64,000 nucleotides of DNA from Diphasiastrum complanatum. Lineage: Eukaryota > Streptophyta > Lycopodiopsida > Lycopodiales > Lycopodiaceae. The translations under genes and the position numbers were made by a program. The stretch spans positions 35,520,585-35,584,584 of the forward strand of contig CM055102.1 in assembly GCA_029204225.1 (NCBI GenBank), read 5' to 3'. Under the pieces are notes generated by a model that worked only from the letters and a program-made list of their open reading frames with translations, was not told the origin of the DNA and did not search any database. Shown in pieces: positions 23,495 to 35,394 of the stretch. Position 1 is the stretch's first letter, and the number at the start of each line of letters is the position of its first letter.

Positions 23495-24530
23495 TAAATT
23501 GGATCTTGAATGATCTGAAATCCTTCATATTCTATACCAACAACTGATATATCAACAACATTTGGAATCTATCCAAATCTCCATGCAGAAAAGAGGAGAT
23601 ATCAGGATATGAGGTAGTGGATTGAACATTTGCAAGAAGAAGAGGAGCTTGAAGCCGTACAACCGAAGTCCATTCTTCACCTATGCAGCCACTGAATAGT
23701 CCACGAACGGATATTCATACTCAATTGCATCATCATGAAGAACCATTCAAGATGGCTGAACCGGAAGCACCGCAAACAGATTTACTCATGAATATTTTGT
23801 CTAGTACGATGACTATTACATTGGGAAAATTTCTGAAGTTGGTGCCAAAAACAAAAGAAGTATTAGCACAAAAGTTAATTCAGATCAAACCAGAAGCCCA
23901 TCAAGAACCACTTTTTGTGCTGGATTTAAAGAATCTAACGAAGTACTCCATGTCGGAGCAACCTTGAGAAAGTGAGCAAAGAAATATCACTTTGCCGATA
24001 CAACATAGACAATTTTCTAAAGAAGCAGCCGTGATAAATGGAGGATTAGGAGTTGGCCCGATTTCAACAAATCTATGTGCAAAGTGGGGCCTTACAAAGA
24101 TTAAGCCTACGACTTTTGTCATTAAGCTAGTTGATCAAACAACAGTTCGTCCGCGAGGATGGTTGAAGACATACCTGTTAAAATTGTTGGAGTTTATTTG
24201 TCATTACTTTTGTAGTAATGGACTTGCCTGACGCACCAAATGTCTACCGAGTCCTATTAGGACATCCATGGTTACGAGTTGCGCAAGTAATTCATAATTG
24301 GAGTACTGGAAAATTCACTTTTGAAAATCGTGAATGTGCAGTCAAAGTTGATCCAATCACTTGGACTATCATTCCAGTAGTCCAAAAAGGAGATGATGAT
24401 TCACCAACAATGGATCATACCTGTGACCGACAAGTAAAATTTGGAGAGTTCATTATGACTCTCAAACCGATACTGTTAACTAGAATCAAGCTCTTACAAC
24501 AATTGATTGTATAGCAAACTATACGTGTCA
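23495..24530 (+). pseudogene. TE9 gypsy gag end and retropepsin (broken)
   Basis: Starts at the TE7 LTR edge. The frame at 23683-23967 is a linker of unknown fold (possible gag end). The next frames resemble a gypsy aspartic protease: a degenerate active-site stretch AAVINGGLGVGPIS (usual form has Asp-Gly/Ser-Gly), WGLTKIKPTTFV, then MDLPDAPNVYRVLLGHPWL, the conserved LLG..WL segment. One frame change at about 24220 and stops break it. Confidence 0.65.
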
Positions 24531-26048
24531 ACAAGATAACTAGTCTGACTTGAGCGAGATTTCATTACTGGATCGAACTTTGGATACACCGATCACTTTT
24601 TCATTGAACGTGCTGAACATAGCTTGGATATCAACGAAACCCATACCGGATCCGATTGAAGATGAACTCATTCATGTGAGTCACGCCTTGACTTATGATG
24701 ACAATGCCGAACTTACTGTTGAGCATATTCTAAATCACATGGATCCTACCAGATTTGGAACACGTGATATTCCTGATGAACCAATAATTAAACCGTCAAA
24801 AGCAGTTATATTGAAGGAAGAGAAGATTACAGAACCAATAACGAAGAAACAAGCTAAGCAACATTATAATACGGTCCTGAAATGGAAAAATCCACCTCAA
24901 AAGGTTGATTCTAAGAATGTCCCACCCTTATTGGATAAAAGACAAAGGAAAAATCAAGGATGATTCTTCAAGTCAAAGTTCTCGCAAGACATCACCGTCT
25001 CGGAAGTCATCACTTTCACGATCGATTCCTACTAAGAAAGTTAAACGAAGATCCAAGACTAATTCTTTTGAAAAAGAAAAATCAGATGAAGTACAACATA
25101 ATATGTCAGATCATTTCAAATGTTATACTTTGGATGATGTGGTTATTATGTTACCAAAAGCACATTGTGAGCCTGCAGAACAAGTGCCAAAATCAAAAGA
25201 TATTTACGATGGCCCAGCTAGGACGCAGCCCATGAATCTTGTTGAACCAGGAGAACCAGAAAAGATTGTACAAGTTGGAGCACAACTTACTCTTAAACAG
25301 TTTCATGCGATACGAAAATTGCTTATTAAGTATCAAGATTGCTTTGCTTGGACTTATAAAGATTTCAAAGGGATACCGACATCAGTTATTGAGCATACCA
25401 TACCCTTAATGTCTGATGCAGTTCCAAAGGTCACAAAATTCTATCGCTATAATCCTAATGTCATGGAATTGATAAAGAAAGAGTTACAAAGATTGCTTGA
25501 AGCCAATTTCATTTATGAGATCAAGCACACTGAATGGGTTTCACCAAATGTCATTGTTCCTAAAAAGAGTGAGAAATTGAGAATTTGTGTGAATCTCATA
25601 AAGTAATGTCATTTGGACTTTGTAATGCACCTAGTTCATTTCAAAGAGTGATGTAGTTTGCTTTTAAAGACTATGTACAAAAATTTCTTGAAATTTACTT
25701 GGATGATCTCGGAGTCCATAGTGCAGATACAGACCACCTGGATCATTTGAAAAAAGTATTTGAACGTTGTCGCACGTACCAAATCTCCTTAATTCCAAAA
25801 AAGTGTTAGATATGGATTTCTCACAAAGTTGTTCTTGGGCATGTGGTATCAAGGGCAATCAAGGGTAACACCAATTGTCATTGTTCCTAAGAAGAGTGAG
25901 AAATTTAGAATTTGTGTGAATCTCAAAGCTCTAAACAAAGTGATGCGAAAGGATTATTTTCCGTTACCTTTTACTGAAAGCATTTTGGATCGCCTTGCTG
26001 GAGCAGAAGCTTATAGTTTTTTGGATGGATTTCATAAAGCTGAAATGT
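24531..26048 (+). pseudogene. TE9 gypsy reverse transcriptase, rearranged
   Basis: A linker (24550-24963) leads to an RT N-terminal part in the frame 24905-25606: QDCFAWTYKDFKGIP, HTIPLM, VSPNVIVPKKSEKLRICVNL. The palm core is deleted there and the sequence jumps to FGLCNAPSSFQRVM and the catalytic EIYLDDLGVHS (about 25686-25718). At 25870-26048 the missing piece appears after a second copy of the preceding motif (IVIVPKKSEKFRICVNL, then KALNKVMRKDYFPLPF and SFLDGF). The order of RT segments is therefore scrambled. No RNase H or integrase follows. Integrase would come after RT in Ty3/gypsy; the YLDD box and motifs place it there. Confidence 0.78.
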
Positions 26049-26050
26049 AA

Positions 26051-27303
26051 TAAAATACTAAAAATATATTATAAAGCATAACTACTTTCAACACAACACA
26101 ACACAAACCTAAAAAATAATACAATACTAAAAATCCACCATTCCACAACACAAAACTACACGAGTTAGTACAGTGAGAAAGACATGTGTTATAGTTGAGC
26201 ATCAGTTGTTATCCATGTCCAAAAGAAGCTATATTACTTAACATCACAAATAGCGTTTATAAATCATAGTCTAGTCTTTTCAGACATTGTATAGTTACTT
26301 AGAGATAGGCCAAGCCCTAATATTACCGTATCAAGGATTATGCCATGTTTATCAGTGTGTGGTCAGTTGATCCATAATTTTATATCGTATTTAGATAATG
26401 TATGTAAAGTCTTAACCATATATATTTCAAAACTGGCTAAAAGGTCTGATGTAGACACGTGTGCTGGTGTTAGGGAAAATCCATGCCATTCTAACCCATG
26501 TGAGCCTTGTTTGGAAAGGCAGGTCATGCATTATTGTCCATACTCCTAAGCAAATCCATGCTTTCCAATCATATCTAACCAGAAGCCTAATGTGACACCT
26601 ACGTGAGTAAAGTTAATTATCACCATGGTTGAATTGTGCAAAGACATAGGTATTAGGGCACGTCCATACCATACACCTGTTTGCTTACTGGTTATGTATC
26701 ACTTATTTCGTCTTGAGCATATCCATGCTTTCCAGAACGTTCCAATCAAACCATGATATATAGGATTTCATTAGGGATAGGTTTGGTTAACTACTCATTA
26801 GAGACCTCAAATATTTTTACTAGCTAGTATTAGGGTGGATCCGTGCCATTCTAATCTTTGTGTGAAAAGTTTATGTGTCTTATGCATATCAGTTATGGAC
26901 TCAGCTCATTACATTCGTCACGTCCATTTACATTTACTTTACTTTATGCATAAGCAGGCATTGAGGCCATTTTTTATTCATTATTGACACTTAGACTTTA
27001 TGGTTGGCCTTGGGCCTTATTATTCATTATTTTAACATTTGGACATATTAATAGAGAGTGAGGACCTTTTTGGAGGGCGCAATAGTATCTCTCCCATTTG
27101 GGCCGGCCCTTGCCACTGGAAGCTTCTTTTTTAGGACTTCCTTTAGACTATAAGTAGGAAAAATGTGTCATTTGTTATTCAGCTATGATATTGATCTCTC
27201 TCCTCTTTAGTCTCTGTAAGCTCTCTCTTGTTTTCTAGACTAATTCCTACTTATGTTCTGCTTTCATAGATCAGCCATGGCATAATCGTGGTCTTGTTCG
27301 TAA
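26051..27303 (+). repeat. TE10 5' LTR with 180-bp degenerate repeats
   Basis: The right end is fixed by the primer site at 27305; the left end is probably near 26190 (TGTTATAG) but unproven. Within it, 26468-26860 shows a unit of about 180 bp repeated two to three times, marked by TTAGGG...CCATGCCATTCTAA at 26469, 26649 and 26826, and by CATATCCATGCTTTCCA-like words between. A TATAA-like box (GACTATAAGTAGG) is at about 27149. No coding sequence. Confidence 0.6.
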
Positions 27304-27304
27304 C

Positions 27305-27317
27305 TTGGTATCAGAGC
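27305..27317 (+). other. TE10 primer binding site (tRNA-Met type)
   Basis: TTGGTATCAGAGC, exact match to the copia-type tRNA-Met primer site. Confidence 0.88.
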
Positions 27318-28690
27318 ACTTTCCTGATTGCTGAATTTCAGACCTGATTTTTTGATTGAGCGCTCATTTTTCTTGCTGATTTTTTTTCTCTCTCTTTGCT
27401 GAGGGCTTTCATCTCTTTGCTTCAGAAACATTCAACACAGTTTAGAGGAGGACTAGCTCCCATCAGAGCATTTTTCTTGGTGGAGCTTTAGCAGATAGTT
27501 AGCGGAAGTACTTTTGCTAAATTTGGCAGTCAGAAAAAAAAATTGGGCAGATTATTTCTGACGGCCAAATTCCACCCTCCATCACCCATAATTTCCAGCT
27601 TGTTTACAAGCTCTCCAACGCCCAATTTCCTCATCTCTTTTATTCGTTCCTCTTTCCATTTTCAGCCCTCTCTTCACTTTTGTTTGTAAGTTGTCCATCC
27701 TCTTCATACTTGTCACTTTTGTTCGTTTTTGTTTCCCTTTGCAACCATTTTTCACACCTTGTTTGCAAGTTATCCAATGCCAATCTCCCTCCAATTTTTA
27801 CTTCGTTCCACTTCCGTTTGCTACCCCAAATTCACATTTGATTGCAGGCTCATCCCCACCCTCATACTTGCTGTTTTTCCAACCTTTACATTTGCTGTCT
27901 ATCCAGTGCATTTTTTAAAACCTTCGTATTCATTGTTTTCCAACCTTTTCGATGCATTTTTTCCAGCATCTCTTGTAGCATTACTTAGTGGCTGTCCAGC
28001 GTCCCATTTGGTCCCAATAATTGGCAAAATTTTCAGCTCCAACGCAATTTTTTGACAGATTTGATTAGTGACTGTCCGTGCACATTTCCAGCAACTTTCT
28101 ACAGCCTATACGCAGTTCATTTCACATAATTTCCAACTACAAAGCGGCCCAAAAACCTTTTTTATCTCTATTTGGTGGCTACCCGGTATCTCTTCATTTT
28201 AGTGCCATTTTCAGCATGCTCTCTCTGATTTCTATCGTGAACATTCTTCCATGTGCGAGATTCTATTTTCTTGTGTAGGACAACTAGAGATGAGAGTCAC
28301 ACATTTCTAGCGATTCACATGAGGTTGATTCACACATTGCTAGCGATACACATGAGGATGATTCTATATCACACAATGAGTTGCTTGATTTACTTGATAG
28401 TTATTGATCTATCTAAGCTTATCATTGTATCCCATAGTGAGTCGAAGTCACATATACAGGTTCCTACTGATGCTGATTCACATATATAGGTTGCGGCTGA
28501 TATGGTCCTTGATATTGATATAGCATGCTATGATACTATTGATGATGTCGTTGCATGCTTTCATGGTGCTACCGATGTTGCATGCTATGATATTGATATA
28601 GTATGCCTTGTTACTTTTGCCGATGTTGCATGCTTTGATATTATTGTTGAGCTACTCATGTTCCTGAGCGCCATGCTATAGATGTTGTCT
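27318..28690 (+). mobile_element. TE10 internal region, non-coding
   Basis: About 1.4 kb of pyrimidine-rich DNA after the primer site with no gag, protease or RT. Diverged copies of a unit with TTGTTTGCAAGTTATCCAATG-like sequence recur at about 27600, 27680 and 27760. At 28290-28360 the words GATTCACA and ACACATGAGG alternate. The form fits a non-autonomous LTR element (large derivative type), but no 3' LTR is seen, so it is truncated or merges into the next gene's 3' side. Confidence 0.5.
28502..28681 (+). CDS. Small repeat-encoded frame (59 codons), doubtful
   Basis: From the ATG at 28502 to a TAG at 28679-28681 the frame reads a protein built on a repeated ACYD/VACFD unit with ATTGATATTGATATAG-type DNA repeats (units D-V-A-C-Y-D or similar four times). 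It is too short and too repetitive to call a gene. I list it because it stays in frame across repeats of uneven spacing. Confidence 0.2.
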   Translation: MVLDIDIACYDTIDDVVACFHGATDVACYDIDIVCLVTFADVACFDIIVELLMFLSAML

Positions 28691-29409
28691 GCAAAGAACG
28701 CCCTAAAGCTTACTTGTTTCTATTAAGGCTCAACCAAAATATAACAAAATTTCCGCCAAACCTGAACCAAGTTATAGCAAAATCAAGTTTGAAGTTCTAC
28801 TTTAGACTGAACATTTAATTTTAAAACCTTATGAGTGAGATTCTCAGCTTAGATGTTCAAACTGAAACATATCAACTCTGGTTCAAAAAAAATAGTTTCA
28901 CTTTCCTTAGCACAGAGTTCATAGTTTATTTATTGGGCAGACAAAATCTGTACTATAGAGCTTATTTCCGGGTTACAGACTCTCTGATGGCTTGCATATA
29001 ATGCAGTGAATTTCAGTAGGAATAGAATAGAGAATCGTTTACTGCTACTGCGGACAATTTGCTCAAAAACAAAAACTGGGTCAATGTAAAGCTAAAAGCT
29101 ATGCTGCTTGGAAAATGTGAGATCCTTCATCCACTGAATCACGTATTAAGACTTCAAAATTTACGGCACAGGCATGATAAAAGTCACCTCTCATCTTGAC
29201 CCACAGAGGTATTTTCCTAAACAGCTTTTCTGTGGCTCCATGTCACTACATTTCCTGTGTGGCTGTATTTTCCCCCAGCATACGGTTCAAGAAGTGCAAG
29301 CAATCTCAGACATCATATTTTTGTTTGACTTGGAAGAAGCAAAAGTGTAGTCAACCATCTAATTCCATGAAATCCTTTAAAAAGCAAAAGCATTTACTAA
29401 GCAGTATTT
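28691..29409 (-). other. 3' flank of YCF54, possible poly(A) signal
   Basis: No gene on either strand apart from an 81-codon plus frame with no motif. On the minus strand an overlapping AATAAATAAA lies at 28934-28925, about 475 bases after the YCF54 stop, and could be the poly(A) signal. This is weak evidence without transcripts. Confidence 0.35.
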
Positions 29410-32400
29410 TCACTGCAAATCATGAGGTGGCAAAAAAGTAGTCCACCAGCCAGTTTCATATTTTGGATATGGTGCTGTCCACTCATCCGATTGTTCAAGC
29501 TTGAGATCCACTCGATTTGATGCAAGAGCTGCTGCTAATGTATCTGCTTCATACGCTCCTTTCAGGACCCGATCTAACCTCAACTTCATAAACCTGAGAA
29601 ACACGCATTATAAACAATTGCTAACAGACAAAGAACCTCACCACAACAAAACACTTGCAACACAACCACTCACAAAAACCATATATTTACTAGCATCATT
29701 TTCTTATCATACTTTTCAGCTCCAGTATGTGAGACAAGCATGTGAATATTATAAGCTATGCATTCAAAAACATAAAATCAACAGAAGCGTCAGAATTACT
29801 TTTTAGACATGAAGTGTCGGGGGAGCTACTACTCAAATACTGCAGCAGGGTACTCCTCTGTGTCATTCACAAATCCTGGATGCATCTCTCAGCTGTGATT
29901 GAGCTTCGAGCTACTACTCAAATACTGCAGCAGGGTACTCCTCTGTGTCATTCACAAATCCTGGATGCATCTCTCAGCTGTGATTGAGCTTCGAGGATCA
30001 TACAACCTTCTACCACTCTCAGTTATCCTAAACAAAGTAATGAATGCTCCTGAAATGACATTGAAGCAAACTCTAGCCTGGTGAATGCTTCTTGGTTTCC
30101 AAGGGGAGGCTCGAACGTGAGACCAAAGAAACTTTGGTTGTCAAGATACTAGTCTGGTGAATGGCATGCTCCAGAAGCCGATAGTTTTAACTCTAAGTGC
30201 CACTTGATAATCATCTGCTCAGTTGAATTCTCATAATCGAGCAAGTTACAAGATGTAACATTCATATTCATGCTATTCTTCAAGGCGCCACTGATCATAA
30301 GACATTATCATCAATATCACAATAACCACAGCCTTTGAGATGTTGTAAGTTGTCACAACCAACATACCCTGTGACATCTAAATCTATGCAGGGACTTCAG
30401 ACAGAACTCTGTCTCTTTTTTGGGTTTTGGACTCGCACACCAAAAACAATACCAGCTTAGCTGTTTTCAGCTTTCATCATTCAGCTTATAGTCATGAATG
30501 TTTCACACTTGACTGCTTCTTGATATCCCCGTATATTGGTCAAGTTACACCTAATGCATTTTAATACTGTTCAAAACTTTGTGGTGGTATTGAATCTCAA
30601 ACAGCCCTTCTGGACTTAGAACTACAAGATCGGCATGTACACAAGATAGAGGAAATATTCAACCAACCTGAAATTGTTTACACTAAACTACAGATAAAAA
30701 AAAACTATCAACTATCTAATATCTATGAAAATCACCCTATGTTATAAGTGATGCTCATACAGCCTAAACTAATCAGTCGCTTACAAGGATTGTTACTAAT
30801 GAAAGCACTTAAGTGATGCACTTTCAATATTAAAGCATACAGTAGAATAACATTTATACTGGACCAAAACCACGAATGAAGAAAACGAATATCCCTTTGC
30901 TGGAAAGACTCTCATGAAAGGATATAGCAGCATTCAGGAAATAGTTCAAAATATAGGAATGAGCACAGATAGCTAGTCCCTAAAGCAAACCAAGTCATGG
31001 AGCTTAAATAGCTATGAGCAATAAAGAAACGTTTTTGTGAAACTTGTCCGACTGTTAGATTATAAGAAGAGGGTGAAGTGCAATCAAGAATTTGCAAATT
31101 CGTTCACTTGACAAACCGTTTTTCTCGAGATTTTTTATTTGATGCATAGTCATTGCCCCATGGGAGCTTAGCCACTACAGACAAATCTAATGAGCTTACA
31201 AAATAGCAAACAGATTACTTAGAAGTTCGACGATATCACATAGGAAAGTAGATAGTTCTACTATGCAAGAAGCCTAAGTCAGATATGTCTTTGCAAATCC
31301 TAACTAATTTAACTTTGGCAAGATCAAATGCACTTAAAATGCGTGTGCAAAATATGGATTCCAGACAAAAATCCTCTGTACTAAATGACTCTCTTGTGAA
31401 ACACAGCCCACGCTTTGAAATGCTAAAGCTTCTCTATGGTACCAGCGGCAGCATTTGAAGATTCTAAACTGCCTGCAGTTAAATATGAAAAGCATAACAG
31501 TAAAATGCATCACTGTTAAAGTATCATGGTTATAAGTTCAGAAACTAACGTTATCCAAGTTGGATCAGTTGAAATGAGAGCGACTGCAGGCCTCTTCACA
31601 CGCTTTGTTATGTCTGGAAAATCTTCCAAAAATTTGGGCTCAATCACCAGCCAAAAATCCTGTTTCTTGTTTTTCTCACTATAATTCCGCAGTCGCTCTC
31701 GCAAGACCTCCTGAAAATGCTCCTCATCATCGAGCATAAACTTTGCGTTTGCAACAAGAAAATGATACTGCATAGCCTGCAACTGAATAAGAGCAATGAA
31801 TATACCATATTTTGATGACAGACATGAAACACGCCTTATGCTCCACAGCAAAGCAAGAGTAATTTTAAGGTTACGTCAAGAATGGGGGGGCAAAAAGTTA
31901 CTACGTTGATTTAGAGCAGAAGTTTACCCCCTGTAGCAACTCATGTCAAGAGAAGCAGCAAGGGGACAAGACACAACACTAGTAGGCACGAGAGAAAAAT
32001 TGGATATCAATTTCTAGTCATTTTTAAAAAATGTATCAAAAGCAATATGTCCAAGTGTATGAGCACTGGGAGGGCAGGGGCAGAAAAATTTCAGGGCTTT
32101 GAGAAAACAAATGGAAGTAATGCTCATGAAATTATTTAACTATCGAACTATTACAGATCCCAAGTGGCATCAATTCTGCAGGATGTTCAAGTACTTATAC
32201 CATTGAATATATGCTGCCGCTTGAATAGCTCTAGCCTTTTTCGTTCATCATGCTTCTTGCACATGTCACCAAGGTTCTATTCTTTCTTTTCATTACACCA
32301 TTTCGTTGAGGAACGTAGAAAATGGTTCGTCGTCTCCTAATTCCACTCTCTTTTGTGGAACACATTAAATTCAATTGCTCTATACTCGTCCTCTATGACT

Positions 32401-35343
32401 TACTAGCATTTTGCTTTCTCTTTTCAATTTGGTTTCCAACGACATTATTAAACTTCAAAAAATGTTCAAAAGTTTGAGATTTGTTTTAAAAACTAAACCC
32501 AAGTTTTTTTCGAATAACTATCAGTAACAAGTGATGTATTAGACTGTATTTCCCAAAGACCATGTTGTGTCGGATGCTCTATCAATTTGCCTCTAAAATC
32601 ATATCCTCTCCTTCATAGATTCTAGTGTGAATGTGACTCCTCACAACCTTCAAATTTATGCTATCGTTTAACATGGTTTCTCCACTTTTAAAGTTTGAAC
32701 GATAGATATTAGAGATTGTTGCCTTTAATGTTTGAGATATTAGTTCCCTTCATTGCTTTAGATGGGCCTCCTCTTTCTTAGTTTTCACACATTTTCAAAT
32801 TGAAAATTTTAACATGGATTCATTTACTTCTTTCCACCGCATTATAGCATTGATTCTCATATCTCATTCAACCCAAAGTGTTTGGGCATTGATTAAACTT
32901 TGATAACTTGCACCATCACTTGTTAGCAATATTAGTGAAATGTTAAGTTGCCTTTTGAACTCGCCAACCCTCATCGCTTGAGGCTGCTTCAAATTAAAAT
33001 ATTCATTCCATTTATCCAACCATTGATCTACAATATTAGTAGTCCTTTGGGGAGGAATACAAAAAACAATGAGTAGGTACAAAAGAAGATAGAAATCAAT
33101 ATAGCGGAGGATACAGAGATGATGACACATAATTACTTGTAACAGACTTGAGCATCGTTCGCATCTTGGTCATGGTTTTCTCTATACTATCCATGTGAGC
33201 TTGTGCGGATGGAGTACTAGCAAGCAAACTTGCTCTAATTGTATTTGGATTACGGTCATGGCTAGACACAGGACAATAGGGGCTATTGGGTGGTGACTAG
33301 AGTGGAATAGGTGGACTAATAGGGATGGATATCCACTCACCCATAGTGACGGTGTGGGAACAACAATATAAGAAGTAAAACAAACTCTCTCCCTCTCTTT
33401 CTCAACAAGATACAAGTATGCTTCATACACAGAAAGACGAGAAAACAAAAAAGATGGGATTCACAAAGGGTAGATTCTTCCCTAGTTCTAAAGGTTGATG
33501 CAGTACAGACAGTCCAAATTATCATTCAAACGAGATGTTTAGCCTTGAAATATTCGGAAAAACAAGGGCTGCAACAAAATTTTAGACTTTCGACTCCCAA
33601 AAAGGTCAAAATTAGCCCCAAATTGAATGTAACTTGCTTGCAATCAGATCTGAAAAATTGCTGAAGGTATGCATACCCATAGTAGCTCCCTTGCTGTAAA
33701 GAATCCATGTGCCAAATGACAGGCTTCAAACGATAGAAAACCAGGGTTTTATCAATCTTCAATTCCAAAACCCTAAAAAATGCTCAGATTATTATTTTTC
33801 GAAAAACAATCACAAGCGATTGCATAATTATCATCTTGGAAAATAAATTATTGGTGTTTTTTGTCAGAGAAGATCATTCTTTGCTAATTTTCTTTTGCTG
33901 GCCCCTTGGCAATCATTGGGCACTACCTTCAAGCCTCAATTCATTCCTTTGTGTGAGCATGTACATGCGACAATATAGTGTGCAGGAATATGGCAATTGA
34001 AATACCCTTTGCTGACACTACGTGACTAAGGTACTCGACACAAATCTTACACAATTTGGTCTTTTGAGCATTGACATACAAAGCAAAAGCTTGTAACTTG
34101 CCAAATATGTTTTAAGAATGCATCTCATGCTCCACTACCACCTTGCTATAGACACGTACTTATCAATAAAATTGACTGCAAACTTGCCCATATAGTCACA
34201 CAAGACCTTGTTTTTCACAAGCATCATGAACAAAGCCGGTGGATTTGTTAGCCCAAACAACATAACCAAAGTTCATAGTGACCAGAACAAATTTGGAAGG
34301 TCGTCCTTGTCTCGCTATCTAATGATACCCACTTTTCAGATCTATCTTATTAAAAGTGGTTGCACCGTGCAATGCATGTAGTAGATTATAGAATCCTAGG
34401 CATCAAAGACTTGTGCTTTACAATAATCCCCTATAATCAATGCAAATCTAAACAAGCAAAATCTTCCTGTTTGTACAAATAGCAAAATAAGTTGATATGT
34501 ACCCAGAGTTTGTCATTGAGGACTGACAACTTGCCAAAAGGGGAAAGAATGTTAAAGCCCAGTGCAACTCAAATGCGACCTTGGCATGGCCGGTTAATAG
34601 AATGACCAAGGCTAATGATTGACAATGGCCGATAATAAAGGGACACTCGGCCCAAGCTGGGACAAGTGTGTCACATGTTGTGACCCAATGTGACGGCTTG
34701 AAAGAGAACTTAGAGAACAAAATTTCTAGAGAGCCTAAAATGGATTGTATTGTGAATGTCTATAGTCAGTTTCTTTTGGAGAATCATAAATATTTGATAG
34801 TTTGTTGCTCTATTCTACTTTTGTAATATTCTTTGTTGTTTGTTATATCAAGCATTGAGCTCACTATTGAAGAGTTTGAGAAAAAATCAGATAGATGGCA
34901 CCTTCAAAATTGCATATTGCCTGTATATAAAAGATAGAACCTACACGGTCGGATCCTATCATTGACAGTACCTTTGCAGATACTTTTCCGTTTCCATATT
35001 TGAGGACATGACTAAGCCTACATGTAGATGAAAAGGCTTGACTAACCTCGGCCCGAGGGTTACTAGCCTCTGCAGACGACAAAGCCTTCTCAGCAACAGT
35101 TGCCATGCATTTAATCGTTGTAAAACCTATTTTTGACTTCGTGTCAACAGGAAATGGACTTGCCAAGCTTGGTGGACGTGCGTGTTGTTGCCAACAGGCT
35201 TTTCCCAAGCAAGGAAGAGCAGCGTAACCATTACAATATGGCGAAAGCTGCATCTGTTGCAATGTGGAGCTGCTGTTGAGAGTGGATGAGGCCGCTAGTC
35301 CCGAAACAATGCCATGGCACTGCAACGAACCACATGAAGCCAT
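29410..35343 (-). CDS. YCF54: YCF54-like protein (LCAA), chloroplast precursor; 3 exons
   Basis: Exons on the minus strand: 35343-35047 (297 nt), 31776-31550 (227 nt), 29593-29410 (184 nt), joined by GT-AG introns in one frame to 235 residues. Exon 1 is a Ser/Ala-rich, acid-poor start typical of a plastid transit peptide (MASCGSLQCHGIVSG; likely cut near KCMATVAEKA). Exons 2-3 hold the conserved YCF54 domain, residues 101-235: YHFLVANAKFMLDDEEHF, QDFWLVIEPKFL, FPDITKR, KRPAVALIST, TWITFMKLRLDRVL, PYPKYETGWWTTFLP. In plants and cyanobacteria YCF54/LCAA is needed by the Mg-protoporphyrin IX monomethyl ester cyclase in chlorophyll synthesis. No lesion is seen, so it is probably functional. Introns are 3,270 and 1,956 bp and carry retroelement debris. 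An acceptor six bases upstream would add Leu-Gln at the exon 2 start. Confidence 0.93.
29823..29995. repeat. 85-bp tandem duplication in YCF54 intron 2
   Basis: Bases 29823-29907 are repeated without a mismatch that I can see at 29908-29992, both starting GAGCTACTACTC. The exactness points to a recent duplication. Confidence 0.95.
32220..32520 (-). pseudogene. Copia integrase remnant in YCF54 intron 1
   Basis: Minus strand: GNQIEKRKQNASKS, a stop, then KESGIRRRRTIFYVPQRNG and MKRKNRTLVTCARSMMNEKG. This is the catalytic-Glu part of a copia integrase (usual form PQQNGV.ERKNRT), here with Lys in place of the Glu. Stops and small deletions are frequent, so it is an old insertion. Confidence 0.75.
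33950..34450 (-). pseudogene. Gypsy reverse transcriptase remnant in YCF54 intron 1
   Basis: Minus strand, in shifting frames: CIDYRGLL (for DYRALNK), LHALHGATTFNKIDLKSGYH, RPSKFVLVTMNFGYVVWANKSTGF (for [17 protein letters not shown]) and VNAQKTKLCKICVEYLSHVVSAKG. The order is that of a Ty3/gypsy RT. It has many stops. Bases 34451-34850 to its right show no domain. Confidence 0.75.
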
Positions 35344-35394
35344 AAGACGCTTTCAGAAAAAGGTTAAGGCAATTTGATAAAGACGGTTCAAAAC

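Noticed and set aside
27305-27317. tRNA gene remnants at TGGTATCAGAGC sites
   Set aside because: These are retroelement primer binding sites: only the 12-14 bases complementary to a tRNA 3' end are present. I found no tRNA or rRNA gene in the window.
27691-28278. Plus-strand frames of 66-108 codons, rich in Phe, Pro and Ser
   Set aside because: They follow from the pyrimidine-rich, repetitive internal region of TE10; no domain or start context supports a gene.
31852-32219. Extra YCF54 exon between exons 1 and 2
   Set aside because: Exons 1 and 2 join in phase without it, and no conserved YCF54 sequence is missing.
32864-33130. 88-codon minus-strand frame in YCF54 intron 1
   Set aside because: The part with QWLDKWNEYFNLKQPQ looks protein-like and may be an old transposon piece, but I cannot place it in a family and it has no bounds of its own.
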